Assembly: GCA_033032865.1 (NCBI GenBank)
Contig: JAWHQI010000121.1
Location: 1,488,001 to 1,552,000 of the forward strand
Length of the DNA stretch: 64,000 bases
Direction: 5' to 3'
Origin: Dactylorhiza incarnata
Lineage: Eukaryota; Streptophyta; Magnoliopsida; Asparagales; Orchidaceae
Shown here piece after piece: positions 30,401 through 40,734 of the stretch. Position 1 is the first letter of the stretch, and every line of letters begins with the position of its first letter. Below the pieces are notes generated by a model. It had not been told where the DNA came from, made no database searches, and worked only from the letters and a program-made list of their open reading frames with translations. Both the position numbers and the translations under genes were made by a program.

Positions 30401-31700
30401 GGGGTACAAGAAGAACAGAGTCAAGGGAGAGAGAGGAAGAGAGAGAGAGACAGTGCCCTGGTTGAGGACAGGAGTAAACGAGCCATCAACAAGGCGCACA
30501 TCCCGGTGGGAGCAAGGAGCAACCTGGCGCAGGAGGGAAGACGTACCAGTCATATGGTCGGTGGCACCAGAATCAATCACCCAGGGTGACGAACCCTGGT
30601 CAACCGTGGTCGCAGAGCAAGCAAACGGAGTGCCTGAGGATGAAGAGCTAGGAGAGGCAGAGGCAGTAGTGGAGGACTGAGATTGCTGAAACTGCTGAAA
30701 CTGGGCCAACAGGTGACTGAAATCCGAAGCAGTGACTCCTGAGGGACGCTCGATGGTATCAAAAGACTCGACAGCAGCAACGGTAGAGCGTGGAGCACCA
30801 GACGAAGTACGATCAGAACCCCGGAGGTGTGGGTAGAGCTGATAGCAACGGCTGCAGTCATAATAGAGACGCCCACAATGAGAGCAAGGGCCAGGCGGAC
30901 CCGTAGAGCTACGGCCACCGGAGGAGACACGTCCCCCAGACGGTGTAGAAGAACCACGACCTCCACGGCTCCGAGAGCCAGAAGTGGGAGGAAGAGAAGA
31001 AGCAGCAAGAGCCATCTGCTCAGTAGGGAGCGAGGAAGTAGTACGCCCGCCAGAGAGGCTTGAGTGACGCTGCAGGCGTTTCTCATGCTCAGAGACAATG
31101 GAGTAGGCCTCAAGAAGATCTGGCAAAGGACATGCCCACAATCTGAGCACGTGTGGACTCATACTCGGGGCGAAGCCCCATCAAGAACTGATAGGTCTCC
31201 CGACGCTGTCGCTGTTGCCGGATAAGGGTGACATCCTCGGGAGATTTTAGGGCACTAAGAGGCTCCAGATCATTGAGTTTCATAAAACGATCCTGAAGGT
31301 AGGTGAAGTACTCCTGAACAGACCGCTCTCCCTGAGTAGCGGAAGCAATATCCTGAAAGACACAAAAAATCTGGGCATCAACACGTGTGTGCCCGAAGGT
31401 GCGCTTAAGGGCGGACCAAAGTTCGGCGATGTCTTCAAAACGCATGAACTGGTCGAAGATACGAGGCTCCATCGAGCACTAGATCCAGCCAAGAACCATG
31501 AATTTCTCCGTGGACCACTTGACCCAATCATCTTTCTTGTCAGCAGGAGGCTGTGGAGGGCCGTCGGTCAACCAAGAAAGTTTATTTCGACCAGCAAGGG
31601 CCACCTTCATCGATGTAGCCCAAGAAGAATAGTTCCGCTCATCCAGAAGGATGCTAGTAATCCGCCTCGAGGAGGATTCGTAGGTGTCCGTAGAAGCCAT
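27428..31700 (-). pseudogene. Copia 2 gag-pol polyprotein, broken
   Basis: Starts at ATG 31700 (MASTDTYESSSRRITSILLD). Gag runs with an in-frame TAG at about 31480 and a frameshift near 31120. The knuckle CSHCGRLYYDCSRC has Y where the zinc-binding H is expected. Protease DSGATDHMTG, then a frameshift near 30425. GAG-pre-integrase LLWHARLGHA is followed by a TAG at about 30027. From 30026 to 27573 an 817-codon frame holds integrase (RSDSGSEY, NGVAERKN), RT (KARLVAKGFTQ, YVDDIILTG) and RNase H (SSAESKYRAM). A last frameshift near 27600 precedes LADAFTKALGPT and the end at 27428. A recently disabled element with well kept enzyme motifs. Confidence 0.9.
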
Positions 31701-32111
31701 GAATCACGAGGCCAGAAATACGAAGATCCTTCCCACAAAGGAGATCGAGGATCAACAAGAAAAACTGCGCTGGAACAGACGGCGAACAGGCGCAGGAAGG
31801 TCGCAGGAATAGATCGCCAACTGCGCTGGTTGGCCGAAGAAACGCTGGAACAAATCAATCGCTGGAACAGTGGAGGATGCGCCGTCGATCGATGGAACAG
31901 AAGGATTCGTCGTCGATCGCTGCGTCCCGATCGATGCTTTACTGTCTTCGTCGAGAGCTAGATAGGCTGCCGTCGTCGAGCGCGGGATAGGGAAGGCGAT
32001 CACGATGCGGAAGGTGATGCGGAAGGCGATGCCGTCGTCGAGCGCTGGATAGGAGGACGATCGATCGGGAAGGCGATCACGATGCGGAAGGCGATGCGGA
32101 AACCCTAGGTT

Positions 32112-32123
32112 CCTCTGATACCA
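32112..32123 (-). other. Primer-binding site of Copia 2
   Basis: Minus strand TGGTATCAGAGG, tRNA-iMet type with one end base different, directly touching the 5' LTR. Confidence 0.85.
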
Positions 32124-32284
32124 TGTAGAAGAGAATAGTGAAAGCCCTTAGGTCTCTAATGTGGAGTCCTAACATATATATAAAATACCTCAAAGTTGAA
32201 TAATTACAATTAAGCCCTACAACAATACACATGATATATGCAGACCATAAATATACAAATACACTGATAGTAATAACTCCAATA
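32124..32284 (-). repeat. 5' LTR of Copia 2 (161 bp)
   Basis: Same length as the 3' LTR. Minus strand begins TATTGGAGTTATT and ends TTCTACA. Followed on the + side by tttat, the second TSD copy. Confidence 0.88.
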
Positions 32285-32416
32285 TTTATAAGCATCATGG
32301 GGTGCGCTTAGAGAGAGAGCTCCACTAGAGGGAAGTGGAGGTAGTGGTCCAACCCATGATCATGGGAGTGGAGGATTTCACCGCTCAACATACGCTCCGC
32401 CAGACGCCGCACGCCA

Positions 32417-32590
32417 GCATGACCGCACCCCATTATTGGGGTGTGGGTAGTCCGCACCCCACTAGTGGGGTGCGGATAGCCGCACCCTCCATAAGTGAGG
32501 GATGCGGCCAAGCCGTGGCCGCACCCTATAGGGGGTGCGGCTAGCCCCCCCCCTAAGGGGGTCCGGCGGTTGATACGGCCAAAGCCGCGC
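32417..32590 (+). promoter_or_regulatory. Palindrome array in the solo LTR U3
   Basis: Inverted repeats such as CACCCCACTAGTGGGGTG, GCACCCCATTATTGGGGTG, CACCCTATAGGGGGTG and CCCCCCTAAGGGGG follow each other within 170 bases, upstream of TATAAAAAG at 32974. Same layout as the arrays in the other LTR families of this window. Confidence 0.75.
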
Positions 32591-33496
32591 CCGCTCGCCA
32601 GGTGCGGCCGGGGTCCGTCTTTTCCTTTAAGGCGCGACTCCTCATCTGCCAAAGCTCATTGCAAGCCCAGAGCGCTTCAGTGCTCATTGCGCGCTCCAAA
32701 CGTTTCTGAGCGCGCTCAGAACACTTCTGTGTTCGTTGCGCGCTCAGAACACTTCCGCATTCCTGGCACGCTCACATTTTGTCTTTCCTAGTTTCTCAAA
32801 TTGCAGGACTCACATTGTCGCCTTTTTCACCTTCAACAAAGCTGCCCGAACTGCCCGAAGGACGAGACGGTCATTTAAGAAAAATGGCGATCCATGTGCT
32901 CCAAATCGACAAGCGTGATTCTCCCGTCAGGTGGTTACGACGGCAAAATTACCGGGCTACCCCCGGCCAAAGCTATAAAAAGAGCCCAGAGCCTTCATTT
33001 CAAGGAACCTTGCTTTCGGCACCCGAGAGAGCTCTGCGAAGATTTCCTCTGATCTTTCCTTAGGTGCTTGAAGATCTCCTTCGTGGACTTGAAGATTTCC
33101 CTTCTCCCGAAAGGCGACTCGGCATTCTCACTTTTGTTCTCACTTACATTCTCACTTTTGTTCTCACGGTTGTTCTAAGAAGAAGGAATACTTAGCTTTC
33201 CGAGAGGTGGTCTGTCACCCTCGGAATTCTCTCTTTCTCTCCACTACTGTAACGAGCGGCGGCCTGTCACGCTCAAATTCTAAGTCTCTAATTGTAACCC
33301 CTCAGAAGATAGTGAAAGTTGGTCGGCACAGCTCCGGTCGCGTGATTTTTTACCCTTTTGGGTTTTTCACGTTAAAAACCCTTCGTGTCGCTTACTAACT
33401 CATTCATTGACTGTTTGCACGCTCGATTCGCTTACGAGCTAGGGCGGTTCAATTCGACCGGTCTACCAGAACGCCCGAGTGATCCGCAACAAGACT

Positions 33497-34414
33497 GCTC
33501 ATCTCTTTTTTTCGCTGAGAATTCATTTATGTCGTTGAAAAACTCATCTGATACTTGTCTAACTTGAGCACTCCTTAAGGAATTCTTGGAAATAGTGTCA
33601 CTTATATTTTCTCCTTCACATCTCTTATGTAGAATGTCAATTTGATGTATACTTGGGCAGGGCTCCATTATTCAAGGTTTGGTTTCTTCAATATTTCATT
33701 CATTCTCTTCATCTTGTCTTTTGCTCTTTAACTTACCTACTTATCAAGAATGGTGATGGGAGAGTAGGGACTAAGATGGTTGAATGTTGTACTCATCTTC
33801 TATCATTGATCTGATGTCTTCATTGTGAGTGAAGCTGTGTACTCCCCCTCCATAGATGCAGAGAATTGAGAAATTCTTCTATTTCTTTAATAACTTCATG
33901 ACCACTACTTAGATCTTTCCCAATCACCTCAATTTCCATGTTCAGAACATTTTGATCAATTTTGAGAATATCTTCTTGATGTACTTCATTTTGAAGAACT
34001 AGATCATTTTCCATTAGTTGTATCTTCTCTTAGATGGCTCCCCCTCAGTAGAAGTAAGAGAGGGATGAACTTCTTGTGCGGAAGTGTGCTGATATTTAAG
34101 TGACATCTGTTTGTATGAAACTTCAAGTATCATTATTAGTTTATTCTCTTTGAATTGAATTTTCTTGAATACTTATTTACTCCAGCCTTGTGCCTGGAGC
34201 AATTATTGTCCAAATACCAAAAAGGATTGGCATTTAGACATACCTGCAAAAATAATTACTTATCCTTAAGCACCCAATTGAATTTGGGTCCTAGGTTCAT
34301 GTTAGGGGAATAAACTGAAGTACTACACCTATGAGTGGTCTGCCCTCTTCTTGCATTAGGCGTTGTTGGATTGAACCAGCAGTTCAGAGCAAAATGACCA
34401 ATCTTTCCACAACA
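33497..34414 (-). pseudogene. Protease remnant and decayed frames of complex B, copy 1
   Basis: After the gag, the minus strand has a Copia protease start (WYLDNNCSRHKAG at about 34235-34195, with DNN where DSG/DTG is expected), which soon stops. Two further lysine/glutamate-rich frames (33820-34014 with ENDLVLQNEVHQEDILKID; 33530-33668 with SIHQIDILHKRCEGE) may come from a deleted pol or from an accessory C-terminus. No integrase or RT motif is present. Confidence 0.5.
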
Positions 34415-35932
34415 TCAGCACTCATACATGTTGTATCTTCTCTTATGTCTTTCCACTTGGAAATGTTGGTGGGCAGGAGTGAAGATAGATGACCTAACGG
34501 GTCTTGGGTGAACCTCATAATGGCGAGTATGCATTTGAGCTGATCTCACCACTTTTTGGTTCACCACCTTTTGGTTCACCACCTTGGGAACAGGCTTGAT
34601 TGCCTTTCCCTTGCTTTTAAGTGTTGATGCTGCAGATCCATGGATATGGGAACCAGGAATCTTTAATTGGGTCTCTTCAAGAGGTGTTTGAGAGACACTT
34701 GGCCCAAAGATTGCTCTTCTATGTGTGTTGGGGAATTTATTGCTTTTTGTAGAGCAAGCCTTGGTCAGATGATCATGTGAAGATTCCTGATTAGAGAAAT
34801 TTGATGTCAGTAGCTTCTCTTTGTAAGAAGGTTGGGCTTCAAATGTCTTGCCCTTGACTGTTTCCTTACCAAATCCTACACCACCTCTGAATGGTGCAGA
34901 GAATTGGTCAATGATGGGAAGGACAGTCTTGGGCATTGAGAAGCTGACAACAATTTTCTTTTCAGCCAATAACATTTCCTCAAGGTCCTTAATGACTTTG
35001 TTCTTCTTACCCAACTCAGCATTTTGAAGCTTTGTGACATCCTTGAGTTTGTCCACTTCTTTGCTCATAACAATCAGCTTCTCAGCTGTCTCTTGGAGCT
35101 CAGATTGGACAGATTTCAGGGATGCTAACTCCTTAGATTGAGCTCTAAGAAGCTTCTTGCATTTTTTCAAGGCAATCCACATGGCTTCATTATGTTGTAC
35201 TAGGTCAGATTCAACCTCATGTGGAGATCTTGAGGATATGTTACTGCATGCAGATCCACACTCACTCTCATGCACAGAAACTGTCATTGATTCAGAATCA
35301 GAGACAGATAGGGGGGCTCTAATAAGTACCTTCCCAGGAGAGGTGCAGCCATCCTGGATTTCTTCAGTTATGGCCATAAGGCCAATGAGAACTTCCTCCT
35401 TATCTTCTAATGAATCTGAGTCAGAATCACTGAGTGTTCTGATTTTCATAGCAATGTATTCTTTCTCAGATTCATTCTTGTCCTTTGGACTTCTTCTATC
35501 ATCACTCTTCTTTGATTCTTTCTTCTTAGAGGAGCAGTCATCAATCATGTGACATGTCTCCTTGCAGTGACAACACACTAAGTTAGTTAAATCAGATTAA
35601 CTGAGTTTAGAGTTATACCTTTCCTCTTTTGAAGATTTATGCTGGTCATATTGACTAGATCTTTTGGAGTTTGAGGAGGATGTCTTCTGGCTGTCTCTTC
35701 TTCTTTTGGGCATCTTTCTTTTGAGCTGTTTGGAGAGGAGTACTGGCCCTTTAACAATGTAATTAGATTTTGATGAGCATGCATCAGAGGCTTCTGTGTT
35801 CTCAGAGCTATTCTGAATTATCAGAATATTGTCTGTGATGCTCCTCAACCTTTCACCCTCAAGAGTCATGACCCTTTCTCTGGTGTTCCCCTTTGAATTT
35901 TCTTCTACAGGTTCCTTCATGTAGATTTCCAA
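34415..35932 (-). pseudogene. SIRE-like gag, copy 1
   Basis: One frame with nonsense codons just before 35932 (TGG to TGA compared with copy 2) and near 35595 (GAA to TAA), and TGA at 34413 in the second knuckle (TGG to TGA). Content: C-terminal part of the UBN2 gag, a basic stretch (KRKMPKRRRDSQK), a knuckle CCHCKETCHMIDDC (CX2CX4HX4C), a long acidic region, a likely coiled coil (LQETAEKLIVMSKEVDKL, AELGKKNKVIKDLEEML), and a second knuckle (CCGKIGHFALNC) read just past the last stop. Two knuckles with a coiled coil between them are usual for SIRE/Maximus gag. Confidence 0.85.
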
Positions 35933-36244
35933 GGAATCTCACATATCTCTTGTTGTTTTGCAATGACTTAAGTATTGAGATGTAGAATCATCAATTGCAT
36001 TTTCAAGTATGTGTTTTGTTCTCTTATCCACATCAGTTAGATCTTCATCTTCATAGGTGAACTCTGAAAAGGTGTTGGGAACATAAGCTCCCTCTTACAT
36101 TCCATATGACAGTTCTTTTTGGTGCAGATGGGCAGCCTCATTGATCTCATCTCTTGATGATGCTCACAGGCCATTGAAGAATCACAACCCAATCAAAAAC
36201 TTGTAGATCTTGTTCTAAGTTGTTAAGCTTTTGAACTCAACCTC

Positions 36245-36256
36245 GCTCTCATACCA
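36245..36256 (-). other. Mutated primer-binding site before the truncated LTR
   Basis: Minus strand TGGTATGAGAGC, one base off the tRNA-iMet site seen at 43875-43886. Confidence 0.75.
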
Positions 36257-36258
36257 AT

Positions 36259-37050
36259 TGAAAGATATGAGTTGTCTATAAACTACACCTAGAGGGGGTG
36301 ATCATGTGTTTTCACTATTATTTGCTACTTTAAAATAAAGCAATCAAAGCACACAGGCAAACCAGAAAACACACAAGGATTTATAGTGGTTCCCTACAAG
36401 ACAATGTGTTTAGAGGTAGTCCACTGTCCCTCTCACATATCTAGCAATGTGCTACACTAGGCAACTTCTCCAAAGCTAAGATCTTTTCCACTATTCAGCA
36501 GATTTTACAACTCAGATCACAAAGGATCTTACCGCAGATCTTCACACAGAAAAAGCTTACACTCAGGTTATACAAACCTTACAACACTTTTCTCGAACTT
36601 TAGAAGTCTTACCAAGTACTCAGATCTATACCAAGATCCTACCAAACTCAGGCTCACACAGAACCCCACCAAGCTCAGGCTCACAAAGAAATCTACCAAC
36701 TCAGATGTGGTACAAGATCCTACAAGCTCATGTTCACAAAGTACTCTACCAAATAAGAAAGGAGTTGTTCTGTTGTAGAAGAGAAGACTTCAAAATATAA
36801 GCTTTGAATGTCAGACTTCTTCTTGCACATGTAAGTCCAGTGACCTTGTGGATTACTGAACCTTCTTTTGAATTTTCTCCTTAGATGATAGATGCCCTTC
36901 TTGTACACGAGGAACATTCTTTCTTGTCTTCTCAGCCAAGTGATGAAGATTTTCTTTCTTGTCTTCTTTTCTTTTCAAATGGGACAGAAAAGTTTGCTTT
37001 CTTTTGAAAATTCTTTGATCTTCTTCTTGTTTTCTTTTCTTTCTCTTCTT
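36259..37050 (-). repeat. Truncated LTR inside complex B
   Basis: Begins TGAAAGATATGAG like the outer LTRs and follows them for about 790 bases, then switches near 37050 (in CTCTTCTTCTTGTC) to interior sequence that matches 33710 onwards. The palindromic U3 part is missing. The switch lies in a CTT-rich stretch, which would favour illegitimate recombination. Confidence 0.85.
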
Positions 37051-38122
37051 CTTGTCATTTGATCTTTAACTTAACTACTTCTCAAGCATGGTGATGAGAG
37101 AGTAGGGACTAAGATGGTTGAATGTTGTACTCATCTTCTATCATTAATCTGATGTCTTCATTGTGAGTGAAGTTGTGTACTCCCCCTATATAGATGCAGA
37201 TATTTGAGAAATTCTTATAATTCTTTAATAACTTCAGGTCCACTACTAGGTCTTTCCCAATCACCTCAATTTCCATGTTCAGAACAACCTTTCGATCAAT
37301 TTTGAGAATATCTTCTTGATGTACTTCATTTTAGAACATTTTCCATTAGTTGTATCTTCTCTTAGATGGCTCCCCCTTAGTAGAAGTAAGAGAGGGATGA
37401 ACTTCTTGTGGGGAAGTGTGCTGATATTTAAGTGGCATGTGTTTGTTTGAAATTTCAAGTATCATTATTAGTTTATTCTCTTTGAATTGAATTTTCTTGA
37501 ATACTTATTTACTCCAGCCTTGTGCCTGGAGCAATTATTGTCTAAATACCAAAAAAGGTTGGCATTTAGACATACCTGCAAAAAGAATTACTTATCCTTA
37601 GACACCCAATTGAATTTGGGTCCTAGGTTCATGTTAGGAGAATAACCTGAAGTACTACACCTATGAGTGGTCTGCCCTCTTCTCGCATTAGGCACTGTTG
37701 GATTGAACCAGCAGTCCAGAGCAAATGACAAATCTTTCCACAACACCAACACTCGTACATGTTGTATCTTCTCTTATGCCTTTCCACTTGGAAATGTTGG
37801 TGGGCAGGAGTGAAGATAGCTGACCTAACGGGTCTTGGGAGAACCTCATAATGATGAGTATGTAGTTGAGCTGATCTCACCACTTTTTGGTTCACCACCT
37901 TGGGAACAGGTTTGTCTGCCTTTCCCTTGCTTTTAAGTGTTGATGGTGCAGATCCATTGATATGGGAACCAGGAATCTTTACTTGGGTCTCTACAAGAGA
38001 TGTTTGAGAAACACTTGTCCCAAAACTTGCTCTTCTATGTGTGTTGGGGAATTTATTGCTTTTTGTAGAGCAAGCCTTGGTCAGATGATCATGTGAAGAT
38101 TCCTGGTTAGAGAAATTTAATG
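37051..38122 (-). pseudogene. Interior copy 2: gag C-terminus and protease remnant
   Basis: Parallel to 33700-34800. It includes the frame 37629-37898 with the second knuckle region (MYECWCCGKICHLL, here with the TGG intact but frameshifted) and the same noncoding stretch with the CTCCCCCTATATAGATGCAG region near 37180. Like copy 1 it lacks pol. Confidence 0.65.
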
Positions 38123-39346
38123 TCAGTAGCTTCTCTTTGTAAGAAGGTTTGGCTTCAGATGTTTGCCCTTGACTGTTTCCTTACCAAATCCTACACCACC
38201 TCTGAATAGTGCAGAAAATTGGTCAATGATGGGAAGGACAGTCTTGGGCATTGAGAAGCTGACAACAATTTTCTTCTCAGCCAATAACATTTCCTCAAGG
38301 TCCTTAATGACCTTGTTCTTCTTACCCAACTCAGCATTATGAAGCTTTGTGACATCCTTGAGTTTGCCCATTTCTTTGCTCATAACAATCAGCTTCTCAG
38401 CTGTCTCTTGGAGCTCAGATTGGACAGATTTCAGGGATGCGAACTCCTTAGATTGAGCTCTAAGAAGCTTCTTACTTCTTTTCAAGGCAATCCACATGGC
38501 TTCATTATGTTGTACTAGGTGAGATTCAACCTCATGTGGAGATCTTGAGGATATGTTACTGCAAGCAGATCCACACTCACTCTCATGCACATAAACTGTC
38601 ATTGATTCAGAATCAGAAACAGATAGGGGGGCTCTAATAAGTACCTTCCCAGGAAAGGTGCAGCCAACCTGGATTTTATCAGTTATGGCCATAAGGCTAA
38701 AGAGAACTTCCTCCTTATCTTCTAATGAATTTGATTCAGAATCACGGAGTGCTCTGATTTTCTTAGCAATGTATTCTTTCTCAGATTCCTTCTTGTCCTT
38801 TGGACTTCTTCTATCATCACTCTTCTTCGATTCTTTCTTCTTAGAGGGGCAGTCATCAATCATGTGACATGTCTCCTTGCAGTGACAACACACTAAGTTA
38901 GTTAAATCAGGTTCACTAAGTTTAGAGTTATACATTTCCTCCTTTGAAGATTTATGCTGGTCATAATGACTAAATCTTTTGGAGTTTGAGGAGGATGTCT
39001 TCTGGCTGTCTCGTCTTTTTTTGGGCATCTTTCTTTTGAGCTGCTTGGTGAGGAGTAGTGGCTCTTTAACAATGCCATCAGATTTTGATGAGCTTGCATC
39101 AGAGGCTTCTGTGTTCTCAGAGCTATTTTGAATTATCAGAATATTGTCTTTGATGCTCCTCAACCTTTCACCCTCAAAATTCATGACCCTTTCTCTGGTG
39201 TTCCCATTTGAATTTTCTTCTACAGGTTCCTTCATGTAGATTACCAAGGAATCCCACATATCTCTTGTTGTTTTGCAATGACTTAAGTATTGAGATGTAG
39301 AATCATCAATTGCATTTTCAAGTATGTGTTTTGCTCTCTTATCCAC
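38123..39346 (-). CDS. SIRE-like gag, copy 2 (407-codon open frame)
   Basis: Open for 407 codons. The frame is in fact open further upstream to about 39405 (EGAYVPNTFSEFTYEDED), so the first residue listed here (a GTG codon) is not a true start. Domains: UBN2-like gag (HILENAIDDSTSQYLSHCKT, MWDSLVIYMKEP), basic KRKMPKKRRDSQK, knuckle CCHCKETCHMIDDC, acidic linker, coiled coil (about residues 300-370). It ends in a frameshift near 38160 before the second knuckle. N-terminus is interrupted upstream. Best preserved gene of complex B but incomplete. Confidence 0.8.
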   Translation of the reverse strand: MDKRAKHILENAIDDSTSQYLSHCKTTRDMWDSLVIYMKEPVEENSNGNTRERVMNFEGERLRSIKDNILIIQNSSENTEASDASSSKSDGIVKEPLLLTKQLKRKMPKKRRDSQKTSSSNSKRFSHYDQHKSSKEEMYNSKLSEPDLTNLVCCHCKETCHMIDDCPSKKKESKKSDDRRSPKDKKESEKEYIAKKIRALRDSESNSLEDKEEVLFSLMAITDKIQVGCTFPGKVLIRAPLSVSDSESMTVYVHESECGSACSNISSRSPHEVESHLVQHNEAMWIALKRSKKLLRAQSKEFASLKSVQSELQETAEKLIVMSKEMGKLKDVTKLHNAELGKKNKVIKDLEEMLLAEKKIVVSFSMPKTVLPIIDQFSALFRGGVGFGKETVKGKHLKPNLLTKRSY

Positions 39347-39527
39347 AGTAGTTATATCTTCATCTTCATAGGTGAACTCTGAAAAGGTGTTGGGAACATA
39401 AGCTCCCTCTTAACTTCCATATGACAAAATTCTCTTTGGTGCAGATGGGCAGCCTCATTGATCTCATCTCTTGATGATGCTCACATGCCATTGAAGAATC
39501 ACAACCCAATCAAAACTTGTAGATCTT
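39347..39527 (-). other. 5' end of gag and leader, complex B copy 2
   Basis: Continuation of the gag frame to about 39405, then leader-like sequence to the TSD atctt (39523-39527), where element C entered. The leader resumes at 43842. Confidence 0.6.
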
Positions 39528-39881
39528 TGATGGAGTATCAAAGAATTCAAGAGACATGCTTGCATTAAACGAGAAAACGGATACAATCTGGCGCGGACGC
39601 CGGCCAAGATCTAGGAGGCTGGTTCCTCCTAAGATCCCTCTCTCAATTGAGAGCCAAAACCCTAAGATCAAAAAGATGAAATAAACACTCTCATACCACC
39701 TCCTTATATAGGGAGGGAGGGGGGGCTCACATAATCAAAACATAAAATACGATTTAATTAAGATTAATTAATTAAGATTAATTAATTAATTAATACCAAT
39801 TAATTACACATTAATTAGGGTGGTTTCCATATGCGCTCCTCCTGCGAGCTGATGTGCGTTGGCGGATGCATAATCATAACA
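39528..39881 (-). repeat. Element C 3' LTR (354 bp)
   Basis: Runs TGATGGAGTATC to ATCATAACA on the + strand. A TTAATTAA-rich tract (39740-39800) is longer than in the partner LTR. Confidence 0.9.
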
Positions 39882-40734
39882 ATAGGCCGCGCTTAAAATT
39901 GACCTTATCCTCAAGGTCAAGAACAAAAATTTGTCGGGGTCCTTCAAAATGTCGGCAGCGGTTATAATCGCAGGGAACGACGGCAGACTATTTTTGTCCT
40001 CGAAAGAGGTGGTGAGTTGGCATTGAGAGTTTATGATGGGAAATTGCTGGCAGCTAGCATGGGTTGCAAGGAAGAAAAAGGAGAGGTGATGTGGATCACT
40101 GCGATGTGATGGGGCAAGGGCAAAAACACAAATGAGGAAGGGACAAAACAATAAGTGGGAGGGGGATGCTTTATGGGGGGCTCGAGAACAGGAAGGCTGG
40201 CGTGCAAAACGGGATAGGAAATGGCGCAGGCGGACGACGATCGTGGGACGAAGCGTTGCGCTGGGAGATCTGCGGTAGGGTTGCGGTTTGACGAAGATAG
40301 ATGGTTCCCGATAAGGATGTCATCGGCCGGTGCGGGAAGCGGCACGGGCTGGAGTTGGAAGACAACGGCAGAAGAGGGATCGGCGCCGGAAACGGTGCTG
40401 GAGGTGCGGGCTGGAGCTTGTACAGCCGGAATCGGCGCTGGAGGAGCGGCTTGTATGGTCGGGCGGCGGTCGACGCTGAGATTTGCTGCTGGAGACGCAC
40501 AAATCTGAGATCTGTTGCTGGAGACACTGAGATCTGCGGTTGCAGGTTGGATCGGGCGGCCGACGACGCACGAATCTGCGGTTGCGACGGCTGCTGGAGG
40601 TGCGGCGGCTGCTTCGGCGGCTGAATGTACGGCTGTTGGTGTGTGCGTCTGGTGGAGCAAGGCCTGCAAGGATGCAGGCAGCGAGGCAAGGAGGTTGTCG
40701 TGGATGTCGCAGCTGCGTTCGATGGAGGCGAGAT
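39882..40734 (-). pseudogene. Element C gag-like remnant
   Basis: Minus-strand frames (for example 40031-40669, starting MQALLHQTHTPTAVHSAAE) are rich in Ala, Pro and Ser, like the N-terminal linker of chromovirus gags; the gag core and knuckle are absent. The frame begins on the far side of the nested solo LTR (43419-43506, RPATPVRSFEAAGAHATTDN). The left end (39882-40040) looks like a worn pol C-terminus. I am unsure of the exact frame. Confidence 0.45.

Larger units (their letters stand above)
27260..32284 (-). mobile_element. Copia element 2, complete but mutated (TSD tttat)
   Basis: Short LTRs of 161 bp (27260-27420, 32124-32284), TSD tttat on both sides (27255-27259, 32285-32289). The TSD fits only if the LTR begins TATTGGAG and ends CTACA on the minus strand, so the termini are TA...CA instead of TG...CA. 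Primer site TGGTATCAGAGG at 32112-32123, polypurine GAGGGGGAG before the 3' LTR. The polyprotein is full length but has two nonsense codons and about three frameshifts. Confidence 0.9.
27219..33491 (+). mobile_element. Solo LTR with U3 palindromes, split by a Copia
   Basis: Starts TGATGTCCATCC at 27219 and ends GATCCGCAACA at 33491, with TSD agact (27214-27218, 33492-33496). Its own sequence is 27219-27259 plus 32290-33491, about 1240 bp. It has an array of palindromes (32417-32590), a TATA box TATAAAAAG at 32974-32982, and a U5 with TTTTTCACGTTAAAAACC. No interior is left. The end style resembles the SIRE-like LTR of element A. Confidence 0.8.
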
